Part shown: positions 63,238-64,000 of the stretch, in pieces | How positions within the stretch are numbered: position 1 is the first letter of the stretch | How the letters are laid out: each line of letters starts with the position of its first letter | Origin: Nocardia rosealba | GTDB taxonomy: Bacteria; Actinomycetota; Actinomycetes; Mycobacteriales; Mycobacteriaceae | Direction of reading: 5' to 3' | Assembly: GCF_020216065.1 (NCBI RefSeq) | Contig: NZ_JAIWNA010000003.1 | Location: 572,882 to 636,881 of the forward strand | Length of the DNA: 64,000 bases | The notes under the pieces: generated by a model | Databases searched by the model: none | Seen by the model: only the letters and a program-made list of their open reading frames with translations | What the model was told of the DNA's origin: nothing | Translations under genes and position numbers: made by a program

Positions 63238-64000
63238 ATGAGTGGAGTGCCGAATCCATCTGTGCTCGGGCGCGCGGCGTCGCTGCTGCGTGCGGTTGCC
63301 GCCGGCGGTGATGTGGGAGTGTCGACCAGTGATCTGGCACGTCGGGCCGATCTCGCGCGGCCTACCGCGCATCGGTTGCTCTCGTCGCTGGCCGAGGAGG
63401 GCTTTCTCGACCGGGACGCGGGGTCGGGTCTGTGGTTTCTCGGGCCGGAGCTGTTCCTCATGGGTTCGCTCGCGGCCGAGCGGTACGACATCACCGATGT
63501 GGCGCGTCCCGTGCTGCTTGAGCTCGCCCGCGAGACCGGGGAGAGTGCGTTCCTGTCCGCCCGCCGTGGTGACGAGACGGTGTGCCTGGTGGGCGAGGAA
63601 GGTAGCTTTCCGCTGCGCTCGCATGTGCTGCACGTGGGCATCCGATTCCCGCTCGGTGTCGCCTCAGCAGGCCTGGCGATTCTCGCGCACCTACCCGACC
63701 GCGACATCGAGGACTACCTCGGCCGCACCGACCTGAGTGCGCAATGGGGTGCGAGTCATTCTCGTGACCAGCTGGTGCCGCGTGTGGACGCGACGCGAGA
63801 AACCGGCTGGTGCGTGAATCCGGGCCTGCTTGTCGAGGGGAGCTGGGGGATGGCGGCGGCGGTGTTCGACCGTCGCGACGAGCCGCGGTGGGCTTTGAGC
63901 CTGACCGGAGTCGAGAGTCGGTTCCGTGCCGAGCGTCACGACATGCTGGGTACGCTGTTGCTCCGCCACGCCCACGCACTCTCCGTTGCGCTGAGCCGTC
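63238..64000 (+). CDS. IclR-family transcriptional regulator, 3' end outside the window
   Basis: Open from ATG 63238 to the window edge (254 codons). The N-terminal winged helix reads VLGRAASLLRAVAAGGDVGVSTSDLARRADLARPTAHRLLSSLAEEGFLDRD, and the IclR effector domain follows (RPVLLELARETGESAFLSARRGDETVCLVGEEG, RFPLGVASAGLAILAHL). It is divergent from pcaIJ and resembles PcaR-type regulators of the beta-ketoadipate pathway. Only the last few residues should be missing, as the family is usually 250-270 residues long. Confidence 0.9.
   Translation, partial: MSGVPNPSVLGRAASLLRAVAAGGDVGVSTSDLARRADLARPTAHRLLSSLAEEGFLDRDAGSGLWFLGPELFLMGSLAAERYDITDVARPVLLELARETGESAFLSARRGDETVCLVGEEGSFPLRSHVLHVGIRFPLGVASAGLAILAHLPDRDIEDYLGRTDLSAQWGASHSRDQLVPRVDATRETGWCVNPGLLVEGSWGMAAAVFDRRDEPRWALSLTGVESRFRAERHDMLGTLLLRHAHALSVALSR

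Overview
The window is high-GC actinobacterial DNA, most likely from Nocardia or a close mycolic-acid relative. The left part carries the conserved order seen in mycobacteria around the mycolate genes: a RipA-type peptidoglycan hydrolase, moxR1, DUF58, VWA, fabG1 (mabA), inhA, ferrochelatase, an Rv1486c-like gene, NfeD and an SPFH protein. This assignment rests on gene order and recognisable protein motifs; no database search was run.

1-26.2 kb is core-like. The RipA/MoxR locus is interrupted on the minus strand by a membrane-anchored protein with an intein-like HINT domain, a short C-terminal toxin-like domain and, 9 bp downstream, a barstar-domain protein: a probable polymorphic RNase toxin and immunity pair. 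After the FAS-II genes come cell-envelope proteins, a divergent MoeA, an isocitrate-lyase/PEP-mutase family enzyme, a DUF305/LVIVD pair, a BCCT osmolyte transporter and an iron-siderophore ABC transporter. The transporter's first gene starts directly after an IdeR-type iron box.

26.3-35.5 kb is a mobile and broken region: tyrosine integrase plus excisionase-like gene, a complete IS3-family element with perfect 15-bp terminal repeats, a beta-helix protein of unknown function, a frameshifted CoA-transferase fragment, an IS30-family transposase lacking its 3' end, an IS3-family transposase tail, then LtrA and GtrA family membrane proteins.

35.6-41.9 kb has an MMPL exporter, a NarL-type two-component system, a MarR regulator and several gene fragments (PucR, MFS, GtrA). 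Two nearly identical 25-bp palindromic sites and two GtrA copies suggest an old segmental duplication and rearrangement.

41.9-64 kb is a catabolic island. A long minus-strand series encodes alpha/beta hydrolases, an aromatic-acid type MFS importer, an amidohydrolase, three FAD aromatic hydroxylases, a SnoaL-like protein, a carboxymuconolactone-decarboxylase-like protein, an extradiol-type VOC dioxygenase and a fumarylacetoacetate-hydrolase family enzyme. A GntR regulator lies at its head, with TTTCG motifs repeated in triplets at 19-20 bp spacing in three promoter regions. Beyond it are a decayed MFS/FAD-hydroxylase chimera, two small secreted proteins, a frameshifted two-component system, and a beta-ketoadipate end module (decarboxylase-like protein, PcaJ, PcaI) facing a divergent IclR regulator with two matching 17-bp operators. 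The likely overall logic is uptake, deamination or hydrolysis, ring hydroxylation, ring cleavage, hydrolysis, then 3-oxoadipate to succinyl-CoA and acetyl-CoA. The substrate cannot be read from the sequence; an N-containing or substituted aromatic ring is an inference.
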